Source: Desulfobacteraceae bacterium
GTDB taxonomy: Bacteria > Desulfobacterota > Desulfobacteria > Desulfobacterales > Desulfosalsimonadaceae
Reading direction: 5' to 3'
Length of the DNA: 47,434 nucleotides
Assembly: GCA_003597945.1 (NCBI GenBank)
Contig: QZJS01000058.1
Span: 1 to 47,434 of the forward strand
The notes beneath the pieces are model-generated. The model did not search any database and was not told the DNA's origin. It saw only the letters and a list, made by a program, of their open reading frames with translations. The first letter of the stretch is position 1, and the number at the start of each line of letters is the position of its first letter. Made by a program: the position numbers and the translations under genes. Shown here piece after piece: positions 7,458-16,612 of this stretch.

Positions 7458-8288
7458 ATGGAAAATCAGGAAATTACCCCCCTGACCCCTGATGAATTGA
7501 GACGCTACATCAATGCCAGCGCGGAAAAGGATTATCTGCTGGTGGATGTGCGCCAGCCCTCGGAATACGTCGGCGCCCATATCCCCGGCGCCATGCTGCT
7601 CCCCCTGCCGGACCTGGAGTCGAAACTTTTTTCACTGCCGTCGGACCGGGACCTGGTTTTTTACTGCCACGTCGGCGGGAGATCCCTTGCCGCGGCGGAT
7701 CTGGCCGCCGGGGCTGAGGTGACCGACAAGCGGGTTTTTCATCTCCACGGCGGCATCATGGCCTGGGATGGGAAGGTCCTTCCCGGATTTCCCCGGGTCC
7801 AGGTGTTCGACAAAACCGCCGGGCATGACGCCCTTCTGATGACCGCCTTGGACCTGGAAAAAGGCGCTTTCCGATTCTACGGGCATTTGCAGGATAACTG
7901 GCCGGAGGCTTCCTTTTCAGAGACAGTGGCGGAACTGGCCCTGGCCGAGACGGCCCACGCCCGGGCCATTTACCGGTTCTGGCGGCAAACCGTCCCTGAT
8001 CCGCCGGTTTTTGAAGACCTTTTCGACAGCCTGAAGGGCGATATTATAGAAGGCGGCGAATCTGTTGCCGATGTGCTGGACCGCATCCATAATGCGGGGG
8101 ACAACCCCTGCGTTGTTGTGCTGGAGACGGCCTTAAGCATTGAATATGCCGCCTATGATCTTTATCGGACCATGGCGGAGAAGGTGGCGTCGGTCGAAGC
8201 AAAAGAAGCGTTTTTGTCCATTTCCCAGGCGGAAAGGGCCCATATGCGAAAACTGACGGCAGCCATTCCCGATTGTCCGGAGACGTAA
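7458..8288 (+). CDS. Rhodanese-ferritin-like (rubrerythrin-type) fusion protein
   Basis: Residues 1-115 form a rhodanese domain with active-site Cys70 in the loop CHVGGR (70-75) and the family's VDVRQPSEY and HIPGA motifs. Residues 125-270 form a four-helix bundle with the di-iron pattern E134, E164-x2-H167, E229 and E259-x2-H262, as in rubrerythrin or ferritin-like proteins. The protein could move sulfane sulfur and handle iron or peroxide in one polypeptide; that coupling is inference. It has no C-terminal rubredoxin domain, so it would need an outside electron donor. It sits 17 nt after the yyaL-like gene and 106 nt before the HACL2-like gene. Confidence 0.88.
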   Translation: MENQEITPLTPDELRRYINASAEKDYLLVDVRQPSEYVGAHIPGAMLLPLPDLESKLFSLPSDRDLVFYCHVGGRSLAAADLAAGAEVTDKRVFHLHGGIMAWDGKVLPGFPRVQVFDKTAGHDALLMTALDLEKGAFRFYGHLQDNWPEASFSETVAELALAETAHARAIYRFWRQTVPDPPVFEDLFDSLKGDIIEGGESVADVLDRIHNAGDNPCVVVLETALSIEYAAYDLYRTMAEKVASVEAKEAFLSISQAERAHMRKLTAAIPDCPET

Positions 8289-8394
8289 TCGGTAGACCCG
8301 GATCGCATGATCCCCGGTGGCACAGAAAAAATATGAAGATTCCACCATGGAGTCGACCCTTGATCACTTGAAAATACGCGGAAGGAGATATCTT

Positions 8395-10128
8395 ATGAAC
8401 GGAGGCGAGCAGATCGCGCGGGTGTTGCGGCATCAGGGGGTGAGGTTTCTGTTTACCCTTTGTGGGGGGCATATTTCCCCCATACTGGTGGAAGCCAAAA
8501 AACATGGCATCCGGGTCATCGACGTGAGGCAGGAACCCACGGCGGTGTTTGCGGCCGATGCCGTGTCCCGGCTCACCGGGATTCCGGGCGTGGCCGCCGT
8601 TACGGCCGGACCCGGGGTCACCAATGCCGTCACCGCCGTGAAAAACGCCCAGATGGCCCAGTCGCCTCTGGTGCTCATCGGCGGGGCTCCGGCCACGGCA
8701 TTGAAAGGCAGGGGCGCGCTCCAGGATATCGATCAGATCGGGTTGTTTAAAACCCTTACCAAATGGTCGGCCGCCATCCGTCGGGACTGCGATATCGCCC
8801 CGGTCCTGGAAGAGGCATTTGACGCGGCGGTTTCCGGGGTGCCCGGTCCGGTCTTTGTGGAATGCCCCGTGGATCTGCTCTATGATCCGGCACTGGTGCG
8901 GGAGTGGTATGCCAAAGAGATCGGAAAACCCCGGAATCTGAGGGATCGCGCCATTCAGTGGTATCTGCGCCGCCATGTGGACAAGATGTTTGCCTGTTCG
9001 CCAAAAAGCCTTGAACTGGCCGCAAAGGAGTCCATTGTTCCGTTTGCGTTAGATACCGATGCCGTGGCAGCGGCCGCTTCCCGGATCCGGGCCGCGAAAA
9101 AGCCGGTCATGATTATCGGCAGCCAGGCCCTGCTCCGGGTGGACAGGGTCGGGGAACTTGCCCGTAAACTGGCCGACTTCAACATGCCGGTTTATCTGGC
9201 CGGCATGGCCCGGGGCCTTCTGGGGGCCGATCATCCCATGCAGTTCAAACACGGCCGGTCAAAGGCCCTGAAGGAAGCCGATCTGGTGCTGATTGCCGGA
9301 ATGCCGTGCGATTTTCGGCTGGGCTATGGCAAAAGCATCGGCAAAAAAGCGTTTTACATTGCGGTGAACCGGAGCGCGTCGGATCTGAAGAAAAACCGGA
9401 AACCGAACCTGGCCGTGGCGGCGGACCCGGGCACGTTTCTGCTGGCCTTAACCGCTCAGGTCCGGCTGGAGCAGCATCGCCTGTCGGAATGGCTGGACCG
9501 GCTGAGGGCCGGAGAACAGCAGGGGGAGGAAAAAATCACCGCGTTCGCGGCCGCGGATACGCAATACGCCAACCCGCTTTCCCTGTGCCGATCCATTGAC
9601 GCAGCCCTGGATGACGACAGCGTCCTCGTGGGCGATGGTGGTGATTTTGTGGCTACCGCATCCTACATCCTCAGGCCGCGATCCCCGCTCTCATGGCTCG
9701 ACCCCGGGGTATACGGCACCCTGGGGGTGGGGGCCGGGTTTGCCCTGGGGGCCAAGCTGGTCCGGCCGGAAGCCGATGTCTGGCTGCTTTACGGCGACGG
9801 CGCCTCGGGATACGGCCTGATCGAGCAGGATACCTTTGTTCGCCACAACACACCGGTGATTACCGTTATCGGAAACGACGCGGGCTGGACCCAGATCGCC
9901 CGGGACCAATCGGTGATCCTGGGGGATGATGTCGGCTCGGTTCTTCGATATAACCGGTATCATGAAATCGCGGAGGCCCTGGATGCAAAGGGATATCTCA
10001 TTGACGGCGAAAACGGTGTCGATGATATTCTCCGGCGTGCCATACAGGACAGCCGCGAAGGCCGACCCGTGCTGATCAATGCCCTGATCGGTAAAACCGA
10101 TTACCGCAAGGGATCGATTTCCATGTAG
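8395..10128 (+). CDS. ILVBL/HACL2-like thiamine-diphosphate enzyme (2-hydroxyacyl-CoA lyase type)
   Basis: The start is the ATG at 8395, with AAGGAG 8 nt upstream, rather than an in-frame GTG at 8317. The 577-residue protein has the three-domain acetolactate synthase layout. Glu in [14 protein letters not shown] would activate ThDP, and [15 protein letters not shown]...[10 protein letters not shown] (about 466-500) is the ThDP/Mg site. Many segments match animal ILVBL (HACL2) closer than Ilv[50 protein letters not shown] and [24 protein letters not shown]2 cleaves 2-hydroxyacyl-CoA to formyl-CoA and a shortened aldehyde. The bacterial protein could do this, or the reverse condensation, in fatty acid or C1 metabolism. 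A true acetolactate synthase is unlikely because no ilvN is nearby and the match is to ILVBL. Confidence 0.85.
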   Translation: MNGGEQIARVLRHQGVRFLFTLCGGHISPILVEAKKHGIRVIDVRQEPTAVFAADAVSRLTGIPGVAAVTAGPGVTNAVTAVKNAQMAQSPLVLIGGAPATALKGRGALQDIDQIGLFKTLTKWSAAIRRDCDIAPVLEEAFDAAVSGVPGPVFVECPVDLLYDPALVREWYAKEIGKPRNLRDRAIQWYLRRHVDKMFACSPKSLELAAKESIVPFALDTDAVAAAASRIRAAKKPVMIIGSQALLRVDRVGELARKLADFNMPVYLAGMARGLLGADHPMQFKHGRSKALKEADLVLIAGMPCDFRLGYGKSIGKKAFYIAVNRSASDLKKNRKPNLAVAADPGTFLLALTAQVRLEQHRLSEWLDRLRAGEQQGEEKITAFAAADTQYANPLSLCRSIDAALDDDSVLVGDGGDFVATASYILRPRSPLSWLDPGVYGTLGVGAGFALGAKLVRPEADVWLLYGDGASGYGLIEQDTFVRHNTPVITVIGNDAGWTQIARDQSVILGDDVGSVLRYNRYHEIAEALDAKGYLIDGENGVDDILRRAIQDSREGRPVLINALIGKTDYRKGSISM

Positions 10129-10263
10129 GCCAAGATAGAACAGACAGAGAATATATGGAGTCAAGGGAAATCGCCGCAGGATATTCTGGAATTAGAAATT
10201 GCACTTTTACAAAGAAAATGGTAATTTTATCCAAAATGTTAGATTCACATGAGAGGTGTTTTG

Positions 10264-10578
10264 ATGGATGCCACTTTGGATATGAAATTTGCGGAAAATA
10301 CCGAGGCGATTGTGACGCAGTTCGGATTCAAAGACCTGCGATCTTTTGTAAAAAATCAGGCATTATTTCTGTTAATGTCCAAAATCGAAAAATATGAATC
10401 TGAAATCCGGCGCTTTGAGGCTAAATACAAAACGTCTTTTGACGCGTTTCAGGAAAAACTCAGCTCATTGAAAAACAACGAGGTATTTATTCAGGAAGAT
10501 GATTACCTGGACTGGCGATTTGCCAACGAGGTCCTGGAAAAACTGAGCCGACAAAAACAGGAATTGGAAAATGCTTGA
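10264..10578 (+). CDS. TumA-type antitoxin
   Basis: This 104-residue, highly charged, helical protein (coiled-coil-prone segment about 40-75, then a short helix rich in Lys and Glu) overlaps the start of a TumE-type toxin by 8 nt. Position, size and the pair overlap identify it as the cognate antitoxin of a TumE/TumA type II module. The ATG at 10264 follows GAGGTG by 6 nt and is preferred to the in-frame ATG at 10249, which lacks a ribosome site. The segment is AT-richer than the genes around it, as expected for a transferred module. An upstream TTGCAC (10199) could be part of its promoter. Confidence 0.7.
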   Translation: MDATLDMKFAENTEAIVTQFGFKDLRSFVKNQALFLLMSKIEKYESEIRRFEAKYKTSFDAFQEKLSSLKNNEVFIQEDDYLDWRFANEVLEKLSRQKQELENA

Positions 10579-10906
10579 TCTGATCGTCCGATACAAGCAT
10601 TTTATAAAAAAATTCCGCGTCCTCCTTTATGAATACGAAGAAAATATCCTCCGAATGAAGGTTAAAATAAACTGTACAGACGACTCCACCCTTTTCATCA
10701 AAGAATATCTTTTCGGAAATAAAGAAAGAAAATATTCCTATCATTGGGCAAATCCCTCTGATGTCATGATTTGTCGATGGGATAATTCCGGCCACTGGCC
10801 AGATATTTCAACCTATCCGCATCATAAGCATATTGATAATCAGGTTATTGAATCCACGGAAACCTCAGTAGCCGATGTGTTGAGCCTTATCAGTCAAAAA
10901 ATGTAA
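10571..10906 (+). CDS. TumE-type toxin (DUF6516 family)
   Basis: This 111-residue basic protein has the TumE/toxin_6 pattern: an N-terminal strand-rich domain (YKHFIKKFRVLLYEYEENILRMKVKI), then ICRWDNSGHWPDISTYPHHKH with the conserved RWDN...PHHKH signature (about 72-92). TumE toxins are thought to act as ribonucleases or translation inhibitors held in check by TumA. Its ATG lies inside the antitoxin gene's last codons, so translation is coupled. No other gene of the module is present. Confidence 0.8.
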   Translation: MLDLIVRYKHFIKKFRVLLYEYEENILRMKVKINCTDDSTLFIKEYLFGNKERKYSYHWANPSDVMICRWDNSGHWPDISTYPHHKHIDNQVIESTETSVADVLSLISQKM

Positions 10907-11123
10907 GGCTTAAAGTCGCCCCGGTTTAACGGATCTATCAAGAATCACATCTCACCCGATCCGCTGCATCAAAGCGGGAAACGCAAATAAAGAGATGGAC
11001 CCGGGAAAAGAAACTGGCCTTGATCCAAGAGCAGAAATGAACGATAGCGACCAGCATATCCGGACGGATGAATGTAAATCAAAAGGGGGTCGGCAGGGTT
11101 TAAGAAATACCGGGCTGATATAT

Positions 11124-13721
11124 TTAAAAAGAGTTATCAAACATGGGCTTGCACGTCAGCCTTCGGCCGTCGCTGATGATGCGTACGGCACCGTGGTTGT
11201 CGGTGCGAAGAACCTCGATTCCCCTGTTTTCATATCGATTCATGACTTCCGTTGCCGGAAAGGTAGCGGGACGGCCCGATGAGACGATAACCACCGTTGG
11301 ATTGACGGCATCTAAAAACGCGGGAGTGCTCGAGGTCCGGCTGCCGTGATGGGGCGCGATCAGGACAGCGGCCTCCAGTCCGTCCGGGTGCATGGTAATC
11401 AGCTCATTTTCCGCGTCGGCCGTGATATCGCCGGGAAACATGACGGCATGCGGCCCGTGGGTGACCCAGACGACCAGGGAGTTATCGTTGGGATTTTGCC
11501 GCGGCTGGGCGGCATCCGGGTCCATGAAATCATCCGGCGGATAAAGAAGGTCGAAGACGACGCCGTTAACGGCAAACGATCGCGGCCGGCTGCTGAAATC
11601 CGGATGCGGGATGTTTTTATCGCGGATCAGGTCGATAAATTCCATATATTCCTGGTGATCGGCGGGTTCATGCGTGCTGATGACCCGGCCCACCCGGAAA
11701 TGTTTTAAAATATAGACCAGCCCGTTGACATGATCGGCATCCGGATGGGACAAAATGACCGTGTCCACTGTCCGGATCTTGTTGCGCCACAGATACGGGG
11801 CCAGGACCCATCGGCCCATGTCGAAAATCGTGTTGTCCGAAAACCCGCCGCCATCGATCAGAACACAGGGCCCCCGGGGCAACTCTAACAGAGCCGCGCT
11901 TCCCTGACCCACATCCAGAATCGTCACCCGAAGGGAATCATCGAAAAACCGTTTGTGGACCCAGTAAGCCGTATCCGCCGCCGCGATAATGAAGGTTATC
12001 AGAAGGACCGGCAAAACGGGGTTGCCGCAGCAGATCAACAGCTTATGCCGGCGCTGATGCCGGGCGGGTTTCAACTGGTGAGCGGGTGTGTCCGTCGCCG
12101 CCGGTATTGATCCGCCGGGAGCGCCGCCGGGCCGCCGGATATTGAACAGGCACCATAAAAACAGATAATAGCAGAGGATTTCCGGAAGAGATGGGGTGAC
12201 GGTCTTAACGGCCGAATACGGGCACCGGGCGATCAGATCGATCAGCCGGATTGACCCGTCAAGAAACCATGCGCTCAGGCGAAGTCCCAGAACGGCGGCC
12301 TCAACGGAAAAAAGATTTAAGACCAGGATGGAAAACAGTCCCACGGGCACACTGATAAAGCCGATGAGGGGGACAATGGCGAGGTTGGCCAAAACCCCGA
12401 AAACCGGCAGTTGGTTGAAATAATACATGACCACCGGCGCCGTGCCCAGGATGGCCAGACACGTGACCCAGATAAACCCGATAACCGGTTTTGCCGTTTT
12501 CGGGAGCGGTCTTGTAACGTGATGGAGGCCTTTTGGGGATTTTTCAAGTCCGTAAAGGATGGCGGCGACCGCGGAAAACGAAAGCTGAAAGGAAACGGAA
12601 AACAGGGCCGGCGGATCAAAGATGAGAATGACCAGCCCCGCCAGAGCCAGGGTATTGAAGATTTCGTGTTCCTTTTCCAGCAGATAGGTCATCAGAAACA
12701 CTGATATCATGATGACCGCCCGCTGGGTGGAGGGCGACATCCCGGCCAGCAGGCCGTAAAAAATAACCGGCATGACGGCAAGGATCGCGGCTCCTTTGCC
12801 GACCCACCCCCGCCAGAGCAGAGGGGGTAGAAAAGAAAGCAGCCATTTGAAAGCAAAAAACGCGGCCGTGGCTACGATGCCCACATGGAGGCCGGAAATG
12901 GCCAGGATGTGGCTCACTCCGGCCCGGTTGAATGCCTCCCGGAGTTCATCCGGGATCTGCCGGCGTTCGCCCAGGAGCAGGGCCATGAGAACGGCCCGGG
13001 CGTTGGTGTCGGCTGCCCGCTGGATCCGGCCCGATAAAGCTTCCCGGATCGACTGTATCCGCCATGTTGGTCCACCATCCTCCCCATCCGGTATCACCTG
13101 GATTTTATGGGTGTCGGTGTAAGCCGTTCCCCATATGAGCCGGAACCGCATATATTCCCGGTAATCGAACGCGCCGGGATTCTTGAAGTTGGTAAACGGA
13201 CGGATACTGGAAAAAAAGGCGATCCGGTCTCCGACCTGCACCATGGGCTCGGTTCCGTAAATGCTGACGCGGATTCTGCCCCGGACCTGCTGATACGGAT
13301 CACGCCTGGCCCCGGTGATTTCAATGTCATCAATGACGCAGGTCTGCCGTAAACGTGAGCCGCCCGGCGTTTCAATAACGGTTCCGGAGATATGATATCG
13401 CCGTTCGTCCATATAGCGCGATACATGATCGGGAAACCATTGTTCGGCGGTCCAGGTGAAAAGCAGCAGATATCCGAGGCATGCGTAGAGGATCAGGGAG
13501 GAGATTTTCGCGTTGCGATTCCGGATGAGGGCAGTTAATGAAACAATTATGGCCGCGACGCCGGCGGTTCCGACGGGCCATGCCAGCCATTCGGGGCCGT
13601 ATCGTGCCCCCATGATTCCGGCCATGAGAGCAAGCAGCAGGGGGATGACCGGCCGGAAATAGGCGGGCTTGTCTTCAACGGGAATATCGTCGGGCCGCGC
13701 GTGCATCCCTGCTTCCTTCAA
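11124..13721 (-). CDS. comEC: ComEC/Rec2 DNA-uptake channel protein
   Basis: This 865-residue inner-membrane protein has the three usual ComEC parts: N-terminal membrane helices with a DUF4131/OB-like periplasmic domain (about 25-200), the multi-helix Competence domain (about 230-520, with LLGERRQIP and HILAISGLHVGI), and a C-terminal metallo-beta-lactamase domain with LSHPDADHVNG (about 655-665) and APHHGSRTSS. It moves single-stranded DNA across the inner membrane, and the C-terminal domain may degrade the other strand. The length is normal and no frameshift is seen, so the gene is probably functional. It is 63 nt downstream of murA on the same strand. No other competence genes are present here. 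Confidence 0.94.
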   Translation of the reverse strand: MKEAGMHARPDDIPVEDKPAYFRPVIPLLLALMAGIMGARYGPEWLAWPVGTAGVAAIIVSLTALIRNRNAKISSLILYACLGYLLLFTWTAEQWFPDHVSRYMDERRYHISGTVIETPGGSRLRQTCVIDDIEITGARRDPYQQVRGRIRVSIYGTEPMVQVGDRIAFFSSIRPFTNFKNPGAFDYREYMRFRLIWGTAYTDTHKIQVIPDGEDGGPTWRIQSIREALSGRIQRAADTNARAVLMALLLGERRQIPDELREAFNRAGVSHILAISGLHVGIVATAAFFAFKWLLSFLPPLLWRGWVGKGAAILAVMPVIFYGLLAGMSPSTQRAVIMISVFLMTYLLEKEHEIFNTLALAGLVILIFDPPALFSVSFQLSFSAVAAILYGLEKSPKGLHHVTRPLPKTAKPVIGFIWVTCLAILGTAPVVMYYFNQLPVFGVLANLAIVPLIGFISVPVGLFSILVLNLFSVEAAVLGLRLSAWFLDGSIRLIDLIARCPYSAVKTVTPSLPEILCYYLFLWCLFNIRRPGGAPGGSIPAATDTPAHQLKPARHQRRHKLLICCGNPVLPVLLITFIIAAADTAYWVHKRFFDDSLRVTILDVGQGSAALLELPRGPCVLIDGGGFSDNTIFDMGRWVLAPYLWRNKIRTVDTVILSHPDADHVNGLVYILKHFRVGRVISTHEPADHQEYMEFIDLIRDKNIPHPDFSSRPRSFAVNGVVFDLLYPPDDFMDPDAAQPRQNPNDNSLVVWVTHGPHAVMFPGDITADAENELITMHPDGLEAAVLIAPHHGSRTSSTPAFLDAVNPTVVIVSSGRPATFPATEVMNRYENRGIEVLRTDNHGAVRIISDGRRLTCKPMFDNSF

Positions 13722-13784
13722 TGGTTTATACAGCCGCTTGATGGTGTTTTAAGTATTCGAATTTAAATTTAATACAATATTTCT

Positions 13785-15047
13785 TCAAGGATTTTGAGCC
13801 CGCACCCGGGCGATGTCGGCCCCGAGGGCGGCGAATTTTTTCTCCAGGGACTCATACCCGCGGTCCAGGTGATAGATCCGGCTGATGCGGGTGACGCCCC
13901 CGGCCGCCAGTCCGGCCAGCACCAGGCAGGCCGATGCCCGCAGATCCGAGGCCATGACCGGCGCGCCGGAAAGCGAGGGCACGCCCTTGATCATGGCATG
14001 GCTGCCGGATATGTTGATATCCGCGCCCATGCGTTTGAGTTCGCTGACATGGATGAACCGGTTTTCAAAGATGGATTCGGAAATCACGGAAAATCCTCTG
14101 GCAACGGACATGAGCACCATAAACTGGGCCTGCATGTCCGTGGGGAATCCCGGATAAGGCATGGTCTTGACGTCCTGGCTCAGGATTGTTTCGCCGCCTC
14201 TTACCCGCACGCTGGTACCGGATACATCGATTTTCGCGCCGGCCTGTTCGAGTTTGTGCATGAGAGACTTGAGATGGGACGGTTCACATCTGGTGATATG
14301 GATATCCCCATGGGTCAGTGCCGCGGCAACCATGAAGGTGCCGGCCTCGATCCGGTCAGGGATAATGGGCGCTGAAACGGGTTTGAGTTCCCGTACCCCG
14401 TGGATGGTGATCATGGGCGTGCCGGCGCCTTCGATATCCGCGCCCATCCGGTTGAGAATATCGGCCAGGGCCGTGATTTCAGGTTCCCGGGCCGCGTTGC
14501 GCAATATGGTGACCCCCTCGGCCAGGGCGGCGGCCATCATGATGTTTTCCGTTCCCGTGACCGTGGGGATGTCGAAATAGATTTCCGCGCCCTTAAGCCG
14601 CTCGGCCGAGGCTTCCACATATCCGTGTTCAAGGGTGATATCCGCGCCCAACGCCGCCATCCCTTTGAGGTGCAGGTCAATGGGCCGTGCGCCGATGGCG
14701 CACCCTCCGGGCAGAGAAACCCTGGCCCGTTTCATTCGGGCCAGCAGCGGCCCCAGCACCAGGATGGAAGCCCGCATTTTACGGACTTCTTCATAGGGGG
14801 CTTCATACTGGCAGAGGTTGCCGGTGTCGACAAACATCGTATGCCCCTCTCTTTGGATATCGGCGCCCATCAGCCCCAGCAGGTTCTGGATGCTGGTGAT
14901 ATCGCGCAGCATCGGCACGTTGTCGAACTGAAAGCGGCCGCCGGTCAAAAGCGTGGCCGCCAGAATGGGCAGAGCCGCGTTTTTGGCGCCGCTGATCACG
15001 GCCTCACCCGCTAAGGGTTTGCCGCCGGTGATGATGATATCGTCCAT
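13785..15047 (-). CDS. murA: UDP-N-acetylglucosamine 1-carboxyvinyltransferase
   Basis: This 420-residue cytoplasmic enzyme adds enolpyruvate from PEP to UDP-GlcNAc, the first committed step of peptidoglycan synthesis. It has the substrate lysine in SGAKNAALP (Lys22, Asn23) and the loop [19 protein letters not shown] with Cys116, the residue fosfomycin alkylates in sensitive enzymes. Length and repeats of the two EPSP-synthase-like domains are typical. The ATG follows AAGGTG. A hairpin that looks like a terminator for the upstream qrc operon ends about 10 nt before this ribosome site, so murA may need its own promoter or read-through. Confidence 0.97.
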   Translation of the reverse strand: MDDIIITGGKPLAGEAVISGAKNAALPILAATLLTGGRFQFDNVPMLRDITSIQNLLGLMGADIQREGHTMFVDTGNLCQYEAPYEEVRKMRASILVLGPLLARMKRARVSLPGGCAIGARPIDLHLKGMAALGADITLEHGYVEASAERLKGAEIYFDIPTVTGTENIMMAAALAEGVTILRNAAREPEITALADILNRMGADIEGAGTPMITIHGVRELKPVSAPIIPDRIEAGTFMVAAALTHGDIHITRCEPSHLKSLMHKLEQAGAKIDVSGTSVRVRGGETILSQDVKTMPYPGFPTDMQAQFMVLMSVARGFSVISESIFENRFIHVSELKRMGADINISGSHAMIKGVPSLSGAPVMASDLRASACLVLAGLAAGGVTRISRIYHLDRGYESLEKKFAALGADIARVRAQNP

Positions 15048-15057
15048 GATACACCTT

Positions 15058-15100
15058 GAAAAAACAAAGCGTTGCCGAACCCAGAGGCCGCGGCAACGCT
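15058..15100 (-). terminator. Terminator after the qrc operon, in the murA leader
   Basis: On the minus strand AGCGTTGCCG pairs perfectly with CGGCAACGCT (15091-15100 and 15068-15077, 13-nt loop), followed by a T-rich tail TTGTTTTTTC. It ends just before the murA ribosome binding site. Confidence 0.75.
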
Positions 15101-15141
15101 AAGCGTTTTAAAAATTATGTGAGCGACGTTACCCGAAGGGT

Positions 15142-15309
15142 TCAGTGATCTCCGTGGCCGCCGTTTTCCTTTTCCTTCATGGTGTCGATAACCGTTTTGA
15201 CGACGCAGAACCCCACGCCCATGCCGATGATCGACAATGCATACCAGAGCCCGCCCATGAAGATCAGCCGGTCGATGGTCCATGTCCATTCAAAAACAAA
15301 CGGAAACAT
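15142..15309 (-). CDS. 55-residue single-pass membrane protein, putative Qrc-associated small subunit
   Basis: A short open frame begins with ATG at 15309, 18 nt after the qrcD stop, behind a strong AAGGAGG site, and ends with TGA at 15142. The product starts MFPFVFEWTWTIDRL, has one hydrophobic helix (about residues 16-39, LIFMGGLWYALSIIGMGVGF) and ends in a charged, His-containing tail KEKENGGHGDH. I do not recognise a named family. Its position as the fifth gene of the qrc operon, before the operon terminator, and its single helix suggest a small subunit or assembly/stability factor of the Qrc complex, by analogy with small membrane subunits of respiratory complexes; that is inference. Confidence 0.75.
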   Translation of the reverse strand: MFPFVFEWTWTIDRLIFMGGLWYALSIIGMGVGFCVVKTVIDTMKEKENGGHGDH

Positions 15310-15327
15310 TAGAAAGCCTCCTTGCCG

Positions 15328-16587
15328 CTATTTTGCCGATCCGCCGACCGGGTTGAGTTCCTTTTCCTGGGGGAATACCGGCAGGTACCGGTATGCCAGC
15401 GAGAGGACAATGATGCCGAAGGCAACGGGAATGATGGTGGTGGCCACTTCCTGCCAGCTCGGGGTGTACATGACCCAATCCTTGAAGGTAAAGAGCGGGA
15501 CGGCCATGACCTGAAGCACCATGACCCAACGGTTGATGCAGACGCCGATGACCGCCAGCACCACGGCCAGCATCATAAAAAATGAATTTTCCCGGCCCTT
15601 TTTAGTAATGAGAATCAGTGCCGGCAGAAATCCGCAGACCACGATTTCAGCAATTAAAATCCAGATGCCGTAAAGGGGATTATTGGAATAAAAATCCATC
15701 ATCGCAAACCCTTTGCTCGGGGCCGTGACCATGGCCCAGTAAAGGGTGTCGGCGGTTTTGGCGATGATGTAGGTCAACAGCATCCATCCCGATATTTTGG
15801 CCAGGAGTTGAAGCACATCCTGTTTGACCAGTTTTTTACGGGTGATTTTTTCCGTGAGCCAGGTCACCAGGATGGTGAAACAGGGGCCGCAGGCGGCCGC
15901 TGACCAGGTAAACAGAAAAAAGGTCCACGGCCAGATGAAAATTCCTTCCCGGAAAGCAAAGGGCCGGCCGAACAGGACGCCCGACACGCCGCCTAATGAA
16001 CCCTGGTGAAAAAACGAGAGGAACACGCCGGTGGCGGCAAAGACAGCCATGACCTCATGCATGTTATGGGAAAGATGGTGCAGAAAGGGCTTGGCCTGGA
16101 GTTTGGGGTTTTCAAGGATCAGGGGGATAAATTCAATCACCAGGACCGCGAAATAGCAGGACAGACAGAAGGCCACTTCCGTTAGCATGGAATGGACATT
16201 GGCGTGCCAGAAGATGAACCATCCCCGCAGCGGCTGGCCGATGTCGATGGCCAGAATCAACTGGGCCATACTGTAACAGATGAACCCGATGATCACCGCG
16301 TAATTGATGATGGCCTTGAGTTTTTTCTGGCCCATGATATAGGTCAGAAACCCGGTGAAAAAGGCCCCGCCGCCAAGGGCGATGACGGCCAGATCGGCCC
16401 AGATCCAGAGGGCGAACCCGTAGGCGTCGTTCATGTTGGTCTGGTTGAGTCCCTTCCACCAGATCAGGATCATGGCGTAAACACCCCATGCCAGGACGGC
16501 GGCCGCCAGGCCGATCCACACAACGAATTGCCATGTCGGGCAGCGTTTCACACCCGGCGGGATCAATGGTGCTTCAGTTGCCTTCAT
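15328..16587 (-). CDS. qrcD: Menaquinone reductase integral membrane subunit QrcD (NrfD/PsrC family)
   Basis: This 419-residue polytopic protein has about ten membrane helices of the NrfD/PsrC family and lacks cofactor motifs. QrcD is the quinone-binding membrane part of Qrc, which passes electrons from periplasmic cytochrome c3 to menaquinone and helps build the proton-motive force in sulfate reducers. The start is ATG at 16587, 25 nt after qrcC. A strong ribosome site of the next small gene lies just behind its stop. The identity rests on the fold plus the conserved order cytochrome, molybdopterin-like, FeS and NrfD-like. Confidence 0.9.
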   Translation of the reverse strand: MKATEAPLIPPGVKRCPTWQFVVWIGLAAAVLAWGVYAMILIWWKGLNQTNMNDAYGFALWIWADLAVIALGGGAFFTGFLTYIMGQKKLKAIINYAVIIGFICYSMAQLILAIDIGQPLRGWFIFWHANVHSMLTEVAFCLSCYFAVLVIEFIPLILENPKLQAKPFLHHLSHNMHEVMAVFAATGVFLSFFHQGSLGGVSGVLFGRPFAFREGIFIWPWTFFLFTWSAAACGPCFTILVTWLTEKITRKKLVKQDVLQLLAKISGWMLLTYIIAKTADTLYWAMVTAPSKGFAMMDFYSNNPLYGIWILIAEIVVCGFLPALILITKKGRENSFFMMLAVVLAVIGVCINRWVMVLQVMAVPLFTFKDWVMYTPSWQEVATTIIPVAFGIIVLSLAYRYLPVFPQEKELNPVGGSAK

Positions 16588-16612
16588 TAGACGTGCTCCT
16601 TACACATTGCGA

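Noticed and set aside
8317-8394. GTG-start extension of the HACL2-like protein by 26 residues
   Set aside because: The ATG at 8395 has an AAGGAG site and begins at the conserved family N-terminus.
8395-10128. Annotation as acetolactate synthase IlvB
   Set aside because: Long blocks match ILVBL/HACL2, and no regulatory subunit or isoleucine-valine genes are adjacent.
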